DNA from: Acanthornis magna
Lineage: Eukaryota; Chordata; Aves; Passeriformes; Acanthizidae
Direction: 5' to 3'
Assembly: GCA_036785705.1 (NCBI GenBank)
Contig: JAWUZG010000029.1
Span: 18,518,501 to 18,582,500 of the forward strand
Length of the DNA stretch: 64,000 bases
Part shown: piece by piece, positions 34,631 to 46,197 of the stretch
Numbering within the stretch: position 1 is the first letter of the stretch
How the letters are laid out: each line of letters opens with the position of its first letter
Program-made: the position numbers and the translations under genes
The notes under the pieces: model-generated
Database searches by the model: none
What the model was told of the DNA's origin: nothing
The model's input: only the letters and a program-made list of their open reading frames with translations

Positions 34631-37600
34631 AAAGACACACTCCTCCTTTACACTGAAATCCAAAGAGGTTTTGTGCCATAACCATATTTCCCTATGCACC
34701 TTGGGGGGAAAATGTGGTGGTGGTGTTTTGTTTTTGTGTTTGTTTTTTTTTAAATCAGTTTTATTTCATTGCAGAGCTACTACTCCAAAACCTGGCCACC
34801 AGGAAAAGGGGTTGGTATGACAACTGCTCAGGAAGCAGTAGTTAGACACTGCCACCTGAGCTGTAAATAAAAGGGAGAGAAAATGGTTTGGGGCTTGGAA
34901 CACAGAATACAGAGCAACCATTGGCAAAGATTAAGTGCAGAGTTTAGGGTTTTTTTTCTTTTCTTTTTTCTTTCACAGGAACATGATGAGCTGTATGTTT
35001 TGGTCCATTTAAAAAAGACTTAATGTTTGAAGTAAGAGAAAGTATCTCCTTCCAAAAGGGGGAAAACATTTTTGGTTTTTCTACACAGATGAATCTCAAG
35101 TTAGCTTTAGCCTTGGTTAACTTGAGATATCTTCTGAATGCTGAAACAACATATGAGGCAATGGCAACTACTCTGTCTAGGGGAAATAAAAGTGTTCTTT
35201 CAAAGACACTTGTTCAGTCACAAGTTATTTCTCCTAAAAACTAAAAAAAACAGTCTTCTAACTCTCATTTTAAGACAAAAGGCAAAACTATACTGTGTAG
35301 CACACACTGAAGAGCAGGAACCTTCTGGCTAGTAAAAACAACATATGTGAGTGTTATTCTCCTTGTCCTCCTCTCTACAATCCAGACAAAAATCCACAAA
35401 GAGGTTCTTATTACAAAAGGGACACCTAGAGATCAATTCTTTGACCCAGAAATCCAGAAAGCAATGCTAGAAACCTCATTTTAGACAAATCAGAGCTTGG
35501 ATCCCACAGGGACAGGCTCAGCTCAGAAAGATGCTTAATGTCAAGACAAATAAGTTTTGATGTAAGTCCATCTCTTGTGTTAAACAGACCACAAAGAAAC
35601 AAAATAATGTTGCTGCAAGGCATATAAGTTAATATAAAATCTTTGTTTTAATAATCACTTCCACAACTGGCTCCATGGATCACTCAGCTGCCCAAATGTC
35701 CAGGCTGGTACTCCCTTACACATTCCCTCTTTCATAACATTTTTTTTCTGTGCACTTAACCTAAAATTATGTGGATTAAATAATTCACTTCACAAGCAAG
35801 TTCAAATGTAGAAATTTAAACCCAAAACATTGTAAATTAATAGAGTATTTATTGTGTTATAATACATCATGCTTCAGTTTTGTATTTGCATGGTGTATAC
35901 CTGGTCTACATGTGCATAAATACACTGTGTCCAGAGGAGACTTCGTCCTCACACATTGCTGCAGTCCTCATACCTGCAGGAAGTGTGTTTGGGACAACAC
36001 CTGCTAAAATAAACCAGCCATCACTGCTTTTTCCTCCTAAATTGTTGCCAGTGCTTGTGAAACCACAGGCCTATCTAGCAAGTGGGTAGCTGGCCTGAAG
36101 AAAAGCAACATCCTCCCCTGCTCCACTTTCCACAAGCATCTGGAGGCCACCAAATGAGTGTAGGCCAATCTCCACATAAAAAAGCAAAATGTATTGCTGT
36201 GGGCAACAGTACAAGAGTTCCTCCCGCACATGGGCAACTGCAGGTGAGGTTTGAGTGTGGAGAGTGAGCTATGCTGCAGAGAAATTGGCAAGTATGAGAG
36301 CACGTTTCCACAGACACCTGCACAAAGGTATCCAGAGTGGATGAACAAGATACGAAAACCCGCAAGATGGGCTGTCCAACAAAATAGGCAAAGATGGGGC
36401 AATCCTTGCCAGTCTGCCTTATGCACAGTATCTTGTGGAAGTCAGGGAAAAGCTGCTCACCCCCTCTGAAACTCTATGTACTTAAACCAGAGGAAGCACA
36501 ATGTCTACATGAAATACGAAAATAGAGAAGCAAAGCCACTCAAAAACTTTTCAAGCCCATGCTAAAAAGCCTTTTATGTGTATATAAACATGGCTGTGAT
36601 CTTGCACATGAATAAATAAACTTTTATTTGAAGTGAAACAACCAAACATTTAACATCACTTCCATTGACATGAACCCCCTAAACTCTGCAATTTTAGATC
36701 TACGAATAATGAAATAATACCATCCTCATCTTAGTATGATGCACAATAAACTTATTCTGATTCAAAATAGAATTTTGTGCTGGAATGTCCCTGAGATTTC
36801 ACTCTTGCTAATGTTATTAATTCTAGCAGTGTGTACTGTGAAATATTTACATATATATCTTTCTGCAACTTTAAGGAGCTGTTTACTCCATTTGCAAAAT
36901 ATCGGCATGTTTGAGGATTTGCGCATTGTTGCGCCACTTGTGATACAGTTGTGCACACAGCAAGTGTACTTTCTACATAGGGCTGAGACATGGGTGCTGC
37001 CAGCACACTGCACTGCTGCTAGTGCTCAGTTCTATTACAATGGGTTCGCTCCAGCTTCTGCTCTTTTTTGTGTAAACTGCTGCCTTCCAGCACCACAGTT
37101 TAGCTCTAATTTTATTTCTTAATAAAAATATAATTTATTTTATACTCTAGTCCTAAAATTTGGATCAATTCTTATTCTCACTGGACGTTCCAAGATATCC
37201 AAATCTTCATCTAATTAATATCTGTTCTTTCATTCCACATTTAAAAACTAAATTCTAATATAACATTGGGATTTTTTTTACTTCTTCACACACAAAATTT
37301 GGGAATGACTGTAGGATATACTTGGCCAATTTTTGTCTAAAAACTAAAAACCAGACAATTAAGATTCCTCTGCAGCACTGCAACTTTCCCATGTCAGTTT
37401 TATCTCAAACAACTTTAATATTGCCATAATTTTAATAAATATAGTAACCAGTGAGTGCAAAATATTACTTATATATATATTTAAGTTTCAAATTAAGATA
37501 AATTAAAATACTGGCTGATACTAGCAACTACGCAGTTTTAATCACTTTTCTCTAAAACAAAACCTTAAATTATTGGATCCTTCAGTAATCATGCAAATCT

Positions 37601-39368
37601 GTGGATAAAGCACTGGAGCTCAGCTGGCAAAGTGACTGTCATCTCTGACTCTGGGCAAGGCATCTCACCTTCCTTTGCCTCTGCACATACGCATGCAAAA
37701 ACAGCTATGTAACCCTAGTTATAACTCTTTGTTGCTGTTACTTGCAATTTCTCTCAAAGCTTTCATGCAACAAAGTGGCAGTTTTGTCACCTGTACTGAA
37801 TGATTCCTATAAAATTTAAAAGAGCTCAAAGTATCAAGATTAACCCAGGAAGCAAAGGACTGTATTAACTCTAGTGGAGACCAAGAATTGAACTTGTGCA
37901 AGTTTTACCTGAAGACTCACAGTGATATTTCTCTTACTGTGCACATTTTCAAACAGTGCATCTCATGCCTTTTTACGACAGCCATATGAAATCAGTCATA
38001 TAGGTATCAGCAGCAATAGCTCCTTTATCAAAACTGTGTGTCATTGGGACATAAAGCCTGGGCCTCTTCCATTCTCACATTTTTCCACTCTCATGGTTAT
38101 TCTATCATCTTAATAGCACAGGATTTTTTTCTTTTTCCTTTTACTATTTCTGACACTGAAAGCAAAAGTATTTCCCACATGCCACAAAAACAGAAGTTAT
38201 GAGATATTCTAGACTGCTGTCAGACATTGTTTTCCAAACTAACCTGGCCAGTAAGTGCTTAAAAATCTTCAAAACTGATTATAAAAGTACTTTAAATCTA
38301 TAACCCATATAAACTTTGTATTATGTGTAGTGTATATAACACAACTATGCACACATCTATATAATTTAAAATAAGAATTGCATGGCCAGTTTTACATTTC
38401 TAAATCCATTTTATAGCCTCATGATCTGCAGCAATATGTCCTTCTGCAGCACACTGGGGCTGTGACCTCAAGTCCCAGCCCAGCCAGCTAGCAGAGCCTG
38501 CAGCACACATGCTGCTAAAGAGTGGAAGTCAGACTGCTGGATGTCTGCCATGGGAAGCAAAATAATGCTGGACTTATTCCCACGTGTGTATTTGAGATTT
38601 ACTTCCCTCAAAGACAGCCTAACCTTGACTGTGGTCTTTTAAATTTATGAATTTATTTGGGAACTGAAAAATGAAAACACTTAAAGTTCCTTACCCTTCA
38701 TATTTACCACACCAGATGGCTGTTGGTAAGTGTTAGCATTATGCCAGTTTTACCCTGTAACAGTGCCTGGGTAAAAGAATTGCACCTTATCAGAGACGAT
38801 GTGAAGGCTGTCTTTTAACAGGTCCAGATGCTTCTTCCTCTGGTAAAGCATTTTACTGATCTGTAACTCTTCATCTGAGGGATCTGAAGAATTTATTGCT
38901 GGATACTCTTCTCCCAAGCGCATCTACCTATTGGAAACTGTAGCTACCAAGTAGTTTTTGCTAGACATTCACCCAATCTCTTTCCTGGTCAAGCAAGATT
39001 GACCTTATTTTCAAGAAGCTCTGCTGAAATCAGTGAAGCTCAGTGATCATAAAAACAGAAATGCAAAGTATGTAAGCGCAATATAACAATAGATTTCTAA
39101 GAGAGACCTTCCATTGTCCTGAAATGGTATCAGAGGTTTCAACTTTTAATAACCAGGCTCTAAAAACCCCCACTTTTTCACTTCTTCTCTACATCATGAG
39201 TCCCTCCATGTCCCTCACAAAAGCTTGTATATGAAATTGGTTTTGCTTCTGTAACGGAGTAGACAATTATTCAATTCCTGAAGAAAATGGATGTTAAAAA
39301 CAAGGATAAATTTAAGCTTTTTTTCCTGGGACTAGCTTTGGTGTTTATGTTGCATCTGTTAACCTTAC
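34631..39368. other. ITGA9 intron, mostly unrecognised
   Basis: No gene, LTR or CR1 was recognised. A short (TA)n run is at about 37466-37482 and a possible MIR remnant at 37605-37680. Confidence 0.5.
37605..37680 (+). repeat. Possible MIR-type SINE remnant
   Basis: Reads gataaagcactggagctcag, then a segment like 'tctctgactctgggcaaggc' and 'atctcaccttcctttgcct'. The order resembles the MIR core (gcactgg ... ttgggcaagtcac ... acctctctg). Weak. Confidence 0.3.
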
Positions 39369-39488
39369 CTTCCATAAGAGCACAGCCAGCAATAGGAAGA
39401 TGAGAATTCCCACCAACAAACTGATGGCAATGATCCATCCGACAACATACCCACGAGGCTCCAGATTGTGCAAAGCCTCAAAGACCAC
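39369..39488 (-). CDS. ITGA9: Integrin alpha-9, transmembrane exon
   Basis: Encodes 40 residues, phase 0 at both ends: VVFEALHNLEPRGYV, then a single membrane helix beginning GWIIAISLLVGILIFLLL and ending LLWK. The next residues, from the exon at 13149-13247, are MGFFRRR, so the usual W-K-x-GFF membrane-cytosol junction is split exactly at the intron. The acceptor on the minus strand is TTTGTAG before GTGGTC and the donor is AAG/GTAAGG. The helix anchors the alpha subunit and packs against the beta-1 helix. It is followed by a 26.1-kb intron filled with retroelements. Confidence 0.95.
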
Positions 39489-39956
39489 CTACAAAGCAAT
39501 TAGAGAAAGATCTTTTTATAATTGGAAGTTCTATTGTTTTCTCTTGTACTTATCTTACTAAACACATTGTATGGTGGCCACACTGATCATATTTCATCTG
39601 TCAAACAAATATGGAATGAAGCTTTAATTTAGTGCTTTCCATCAATTTTTCCCAAGGGATTTAAAGCTTTTAAGTGGATTTTGAGTAGCCATGTGTTGGA
39701 TCCAAAGAATATAAGTTTCCACTCCAGCATAACACCCTGCCAAACCCTGACACTAAGCTTGTTCAGGTGCTGGGCCACCAAAGTTTTGCATTAAAAACTC
39801 CATCCCTTGGATTGGCAGGGATTGGCATGACATCTGGATGGTTTGTCTTCCTCATCATGTTCTGGCCCTGTCAAACCCTCTGATGCTTCACTTGAAATAC
39901 TCATGATGAGCTTGTCCTGGGGGTTAGGTTTTCTAAATGAATTTCTTCCTATTTGT

Positions 39957-40916
39957 TGTTGGGGAGATGCTGGGGGTGGCTTTCTAGGTAAATAACAGAG
40001 ATTACAAAACAAAAGGAGTAGCTAAGTACCCTGGCATATGGCTGAAATAGTTTGGGGCAGGGGAAGGGAACGGGGATTTGGAGTTTCTTAGCTGGGTGGG
40101 AGTAGTCTTTTTCCAGCTGAGAGAGTCATATGAGAGGTCTTTTCCTAGGACCTCACCTGTGCAGCGGTTTCAACACTGCCATGGAGCTCTGCCTGCCACG
40201 TGCTTGTAAGCCCGTTGCTTGCAAGAGAGAGAGACCCTGCTACCCCACTGACTGAGACTTTGCCGGCTGTCAGCACCGAGAGAGAGCAGCACAGTCCACA
40301 TGGGTGCTGGGGTGGAGTCGTCCCTTCCTCCCCTCCCTGGAGCCACCGCATGGCGAGCCACCTGAAGCTGGAGAAGCCCTTGCCAGACCTCTTCTCTGTA
40401 CAGTAATGTGGCATCATGATAAAGCCCTGCCTCCCTTCCCAGCATGTACTGGCTGCCATGAGCGGTGCCAAAGACCGATTACTGGTCTCCTGGATGCCTG
40501 GGGGAGTCGCCCCTTTTCCCTCTCCCTCTTCTGAGCCGCCCTCACCACCCGGAAGGTCCCGCTCTTGCATCAGAGCGCCCCCTGAAGCTGAGAGGGAGAT
40601 ACTGCACCTTCTCTGCCTCGCCTGAGTCACCAGCCCCCCTCTGTCAATTGTGGTCATAACTACACAAAAGGGAAAATGGCTTAACGGATGGGAAAAGTCT
40701 GTTATTGGGGGTTTTTTTAGCATCATTGTTATTGCGGTCTGTTCTGTCTTGTTACATATATATATTCTAGTAAAGAACTGTAACTCCTTTTCCCATATTT
40801 TTTCCTGGAAGCACTGTAATTTTTGAAGTCACAATAACTTGGAAGGAGAGGTCATCTTTCCATTCTAGGAAGATTTCCACCTTCCTTGGCAGATATTTGT
40901 CTTTTAAACCAAGACA
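39957..40916 (+). repeat. Solo LTR of the TGTTG(G/A)...AAGACA family (copy S5)
   Basis: About 960 bp ending 'cttttaaaccaagaca'. Shares with the other copies the block 'ctagtaaagaactgtaac', 'ccttttcccatat', 'ttggaaggagaggt' and 'ccaccttccttggcaga'. It starts TGTTGGGGAG. Flanks are atttg (left, if the LTR starts one base earlier) and gtttg, an imperfect 5-bp duplication. Reading frames inside, including a 193-codon one on the minus strand, are incidental. Confidence 0.7.
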
Positions 40917-41034
40917 GTTTGTTAACTATTTTTCCCCCTAAAAAACTGGACAACTCATACAACCATCATACAAATCATTCCTGCTTATGCTTTACAAGGC
41001 ACATTGTGTGAAAGAGGCAAGGACACATGCAGTC

Positions 41035-41039
41035 ATGGG
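41035..41039. repeat. Target-site duplication (atggg), left flank of ERVL copy 2
   Basis: atggg precedes the 5' LTR and recurs at 46193-46197. Confidence 0.85.
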
Positions 41040-41674
41040 TGTAAGAGACGGTCCGAAGACTCTTCATCTATCTCACGATCATCTACGGGGACTGAGGCTA
41101 AAACCCCCACGTCCAAAGCGGGGCAAGAGGACTTTTGCACAGGAGTCCTGGCCGGGCTGAGGTGAGATGACTGCCAAGTCCTGCAGGTGTGTCTGCTGGG
41201 AGATGCCGAAGGAACTAGTTGTTACTGTTCCTGACTGCCCAAGCGAGAATGGACTGAAAGTCCCGTACCCCTATGCCTATGGAACTCACTCTCCCACCCT
41301 TTGGCTACCTGCCCTTCACTTCGAAAAGGCCTACACCTGTCTCCCACCCATCTGGCTACCTGCCCTTTGCCTTGGAGAGGACTATAACGGAGCTTTCTGA
41401 GAAGACCACTATGAGATCTCCCCACAGAAGAAGATGGACCCATTGGCAGAAGACCACGAGGACTACGCCTGCCGTTGGTAGCTATAACCCCCCCCCCCTT
41501 TTCTCTCTATCCTTTGTTTCTTATATCTCTCCCTCTCTATCGCAAGAACCGTGTGTTGGCAATATAGCATATTATTTTGATTGAAACTAAAAATCCTCGT
41601 TCGCATTTCTTTGCACTCTGAGATTCTGTAACGAACCATCATGAATCCCGCTTTATGTTTAGCAGATCATGACA
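41040..41674 (+). repeat. 5' LTR of ERVL copy 2
   Basis: 635 bp, TG...CA. Closer in diagnostic positions to the 5' LTR of copy 1 (CTATAACGG, long C run, ending CAGATCATGACA) than to its own 3' LTR. Confidence 0.9.
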
Positions 41675-41945
41675 TTAAATTGGCGTCACAGGACAAGATT
41701 TCTGACAGACAGAAGGGGTTACCAGGCGCTGTGCAGTCTGTATCAGGGGAAGGACATTTCGCTCCAGCCGCACCTAGCCCGACACACCAAAAGGGGTGAG
41801 TGGTGTCTAGAAAGGAAGGTGGGGTGACTCGAATTTCCCGCAAACTGCACATGCCTAAGTGAAAAGTACTCCTATACTCATTTGAGGAAATTCACAAAAA
41901 GAAGGGATCTCTTAGTGCAAAAGGGGAGTGTTGTGTATGTGTATA

Positions 41946-42355
41946 AGTTTAGTCTGCTTGGCGTAGTGAAGAGACAACTGTGAGTAACTTAAGGAGGGCC
42001 TCCCAAGCGGATTTTAGTCTCTTCAACCACACAGGGAAGTGAAGGGCAACACAGCCCAGTTGCTGGCTGTGTTGGTGTATAATTAAGTCTAACCTCCCTG
42101 TAGTGGTCTTAATCCCTTCAAAAAACATTATTTTAATTTTAGTCTGCTTGGTGTAGTGAAGAGACTACTGTGAGTAACTCAAGGAGGGCCTCCCAAGCAG
42201 ATTTTGGTCTCTTCAACCACGCAGGGAAGTGAAGGGAGACACACCCTAGTTGTCATGTGTGTCGGTGTGTAACTAAGTTTAACCTCCCTGCAGTGGTTTT
42301 AGTCCCTTCACAAACATGACTTCAAACCTTAGTGCAAAATTGAAGCTGCATTTCA
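41946..42355 (+). repeat. Duplicated structured leader of ERVL copy 2
   Basis: Same two units as in copy 1. Unit 1 is shortened by a deletion of about 32 bp, giving a 190-bp spacing. In unit 1 the D arms read ACAGGGA/TCCCTGT, against GCAGGGA/TCCCTGC in unit 2: a compensated pair change. The E hairpin stem is AACACAGCC/GGCTGTGTT here, against GACACAC/GTGTGTC in unit 2. Confidence 0.7.
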
Positions 42356-43604
42356 TGCTCTACTAGCAAAACACTATGCCAGACTCTCTCCAGGAGGGCT
42401 GGAGTGGGCACAACAAAATTGGTTTAATTTAGAGAGTGTAACTGATAGAATATGTTCTTTACAACATGAGGCAAGATTCAAACTTGGCCATACTAAATCC
42501 ATAACCTGCTCTGTCTTAGGAGCGTGTCTTACGGCAGCAATAGAGCACCGCTTTAAGCGGTGTAGTGAGGAGACAGCTACTAATGACTCATTGCAAAACC
42601 TAGCAGAAATTCTGCAGAAACAATTAGATCAAGAAAGAAATGAGAATCATTTGCTGCAAAATGAACATCATTTGCTGCGAGCTGCGTTGAGAGACGAATA
42701 TCTTAAGAATTCAGGGGATGCTGACTCACCAAAAGAGACAGAGGAGAAGGAAACCCCTCACATTAACCAAATATACCCCCAGAAACATTTGATCCTGGTA
42801 AAAAACTGTGGGGAAAATTTCTGTCCTCATATGAGACCCTTAATTAAAACTGAATACTTTTATGTCAATGATGAGGATGCAGACCCCCATATATCCACCA
42901 AGGAAACGCCCTATTCTGCCACGGAACTGGCAAAGTTAAAAAAGGAATATGGCCGTCTTATCAAAGAATCTGAAACAGAATATGTGTGCCGTGTGTCTTT
43001 AACTGGGAGTGAACAAATTCAATTGAAAGCTGAGGGTTACTGGGGCCACAGAGTTTTCTTAACAACAGGTGATCGCTGGGCCCCATGGTCCCTAACTCAG
43101 CGTGCTGCTTACTGGGCTGGAGGGTTAAACCTGGACAGAGGAGACTCCTTGGCAATAACAGGCACAGCTGAACAACTACTAGAAAGTGTGCACAAAGCTG
43201 CTTGCCTACAAATGATACATGAAAGAAAATTAATTCCTGGATGTGAATCGCCAATGATGTTGCCTGTTAACCCTGAAATTGCGACTGCCTTAATTAGGGG
43301 GCTCCCCGAGTCACTTAAAGCCACAGAGATAAGTCTCCAGAAAACCATAGCGTCAGTAGGTCCTGTGGAGAGGTTAGAGAATTTTATGCGCAGAGGTAAT
43401 AATAGCAGAAATACAGGCAGTACCGTTACAGACTCTTACACAAATTCCTCTGACTTTTCAACACCAGCCCTGCTAGGTAACAGACCTCACCCTAGACCTA
43501 AAGTCCGGGCATGGGGGGAGGTAGCACAAGAATTAATTGATTACAGTAAAAAATACTGCCTTGTGAAGCCTTTAGAAGAAAAATCAAGGGGCATCCACAT
43601 ATAG
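42333..43604 (+). pseudogene. ERVL gag frame, copy 2
   Basis: Same 423-codon frame as 28468-29739, with an identical translation over the 337 codons compared in full. The same missing in-frame ATG (ATG at 42316 is out of frame) and the same terminal TAG are present, so these lesions predate the divergence or were copied between the two elements. Confidence 0.8.
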
Positions 43605-43967
43605 GAGTTAAAAATGCACTCTCCCATCTCAGCAGAACTGCAGATGTTGCCAAAGAACAGTCACAACCTAAATCCGTTTTAGTCCAACTTGATTGGTAGC
43701 GTTTTGAGCTTAAAAAAGGAATTCCTAGTGATTTAATGGATGGTTTACCTTTAGATAAATTGAGCAAACTGGTAACACAGTGGCATGTGCCAAAACCACA
43801 TCCCTTTTTCTTCTGTGAGAGAAAGTGCACCCGCCACGGCTTCTGCCCCACCTTTCGTTGACGGTGCAGACAAGACATCAAAGCAAACTTTTTCCCCCCA
43901 AACAGGGAAACTAGAATCTCCTTTTCCTAATGGTGGGCAGGGAAATGGAGAATGGATTTATATTTGA

Positions 43968-44342
43968 CAGCTCACTAAAACAGAAAAAGGAGATGTGTTA
44001 ATCACAGCTATCATGGAACCTAAACAAGCACCAGTAACCTACTTAATTGATACAGGTGCACAGATTTCTGCACTGACTGAGGAGGATGCCAAGAGGTGTG
44101 GAGTTTCTCCCTTAAAGCGAAATCTATCCGTGCTAAACGCTTTGGGCAACTCCCCTGTATGGCCAGTAAAAATGCCTAACGGGGAGTGGCGACTTAGAGT
44201 TGATTTTCAAAGGCTAAATGCCAATACCAATCTTCTGACTGCCGCAGTCCCAAATTTAGCAGAACTTATAACATCTCAAGAAAGGGCTCATCCAATTATG
44301 GTGCATGGATTGCCCCCAATACCCCTAGAAAGGAACATATGA
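43968..44342 (+). pseudogene. Fused protease/reverse-transcriptase stub, copy 2
   Basis: Same deletion fusion as in copy 1, with DTG retained and no reverse-transcriptase catalytic motif. One residue differs (PVWPVKMPNG here). Confidence 0.85.
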
Positions 44343-44854
44343 TTAATACCTGCTGGATTGTTTCATAATTTTAATTCTTTTTTGCCTAAAAAAGGGCAAG
44401 TTTTTGTTTTGCAGAAGAACCCCGTGGGACTTTAAGAATTTCTACAGAAGAAACATAGATAAAAATTGAAGACCCAAATCTGAAAATGGCCTACAAAATT
44501 TTTATTAAGTTACTTGTACTTTTAAATTCAACCTGCCTGTTTTCCCTTTTTCTGTAGATCTTCCCGGAGGCAAATATCAAGAAAGCTAACTGGTCTTTTT
44601 TAAAACTTTATTGAAGGTTCTAAATAGCATCAATTCAAAGGTAGTGTTTAACAAATTGGCTGTTATAATTTTTGATTTGGTAAAAGTGCAACAGCATTTA
44701 ACAAAAGTCCAAAAAAAAAAAATTTAGGATAGTGCTAACAATTTTGAAAAGAACCTCCAATCCTGGTAGAAGTTGGTAAATTTTACTTATGATCCTGTTA
44801 ATAACACTGTTACAGCTTATGTGTTAACCATTTATAATGCTTCTGTGTTCTTAA

Positions 44855-45298
44855 TTTATCCTGGGTTTCCTTTTTGCATTAGGACTGAACCATGATGGAG
44901 CTATTCTCTATCCTTTCGAGCACAGGGAATGGGCCCGTCAAATTGATGATAAATGGCAAACTGTTAATTTGGAAACTTGTATTGTCCGGGAAAAAAAAGG
45001 GTTTATCTGTAAAAGTAATGCAATCAGAGCTCAAGGCATTTGTTTAGACACAGAGCAGAACATTTGTCATTTTGAAATTCATCCTAACAAAAATCCTAAA
45101 ACAGTGCTCGTGTATATAGGCAATGGATGCGTATGCTTAAGGACTGCTTGTGATAGTGTATTCATAGACAGTTTAGTAGTGGATACTAAAAATCATTCAA
45201 ATTTTTGTGTGTGTAACTTTACTAAAATTACTGGATGTGATTTCTCTTATTTAGCCCCAGTTAGTTTTATTACCTTTTGTAATCCAATTACACACTGA
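44855..45298 (+). pseudogene. Envelope-like cysteine-rich frame, copy 2
   Basis: Same 147-codon frame as copy 1, with one silent base change (gglike 'ataggcaatgg' instead of 'ataggtaatgg'). It is preceded by the same candidate acceptor. Confidence 0.55.
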
Positions 45299-45553
45299 TT
45301 CCCCAACCTTTGCCTAATCTTATTTTGGTAAAGCAATTGTGCTTCACCAGGATTTAATTGAAATTTTGGTTAATTAAAATTGTTGTTTTTATTTTGTTCT
45401 TTTTTCCTTTTCTCTTTCCTTTTCTTTCTTTTCTCTCTTTCTGTCTCTGTTTTCAGGGTTATGCTACCAACATTGGCAAGTCCTGAAGACTTCGCAATAA
45501 CACTACGGAGTCGTGCTGAGTGCTCTTAACGACGATCGTGAGCCACAGGGTGG

Positions 45554-46192
45554 TGTAAGAGACGGTCCAAAGACCCGTCATCTGTCTCACGATCATCTAC
45601 GGGGACTGAGGCTAAACCCCCTACGTCCAAAGCGGGGCAAGAGGACTTTTGCACAGGAGTCCTGGCCGGGCTGAGGTGAGATGACTGCCAAGTCCTGCAG
45701 GTGTGTCCGCTGGGAGACGCCGAAGGAACTAGTTGTTACTGTTCCTGACTGCCCAAGCGAGAAGGGACTGAAAGTCCCGTACCCCTATGCCTACGGAACT
45801 CACTCTCCCACCCTTTGGCTACCTGCCCTTCGCTTCGAAAAGGCCTACACCCGTCTCCCACCCCTTTAGCTATCTGCCCTTTGCCTTGGAGAGGACTATA
45901 AATGAGCTTTCTGAGAAGACCACTATGAGATCTCCCCACAGAAGAAGATGGACCCATTGGCAGAAGACCACGTGGACTATACCTGCCGTTGGTAGCTATA
46001 ACCCCCTCCCTTTTTCTCTCTATCCTTTGTTTCTTATATCTCTCCCTCTCTATCGCAAGAACCGTGTGTTGGTGTGCAATAAAGTATAATATTTTGATTG
46101 AAACTAAAAATCCTCGTTCACATTTCTTTTGTACTCTGAGATTCTGAAACGAACCATCATGAATCCCGCTTTATGTTTAGTGGATTTTGACA
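45554..46192 (+). repeat. 3' LTR of ERVL copy 2
   Basis: 639 bp, TG...CA. Identical to the 3' LTR of copy 1 up to 45831, then about 15 differences in the last 360 bases. It has a canonical AATAAA (gcaataaagt near 46080) where the other three LTRs read AATATA. Confidence 0.9.
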
Positions 46193-46197
46193 ATGGG
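46193..46197. repeat. Target-site duplication (atggg), right flank of ERVL copy 2
   Basis: Exact match to 41035-41039. Confidence 0.85.

Larger units (their letters stand above)
41040..46192 (+). mobile_element. Defective ERVL provirus, copy 2
   Basis: 5153 bp, sister of copy 1: same gag frame, same protease/reverse-transcriptase fusion, same loss of pol, same env-like frame. The 5-bp duplication (atggg) differs from copy 1 (gcatt), so it is a separate insertion rather than part of a segmental duplication. Over 42138-45831 it matches copy 1 with about 3 substitutions and no indel, while its LTR ends and part of the leader are diverged. It lies in the 17.1-kb ITGA9 intron, antisense to the gene. 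Confidence 0.9.

Noticed and set aside
40145..40726. 193-codon open frame on the minus strand
   Set aside because: It lies wholly inside a GC-rich solo LTR, overlaps frames on the other strand and shows no domain.
27130..46192. Segmental duplication of a single provirus
   Set aside because: Flanking sequence is not shared and the target duplications differ (gcatt versus atggg).
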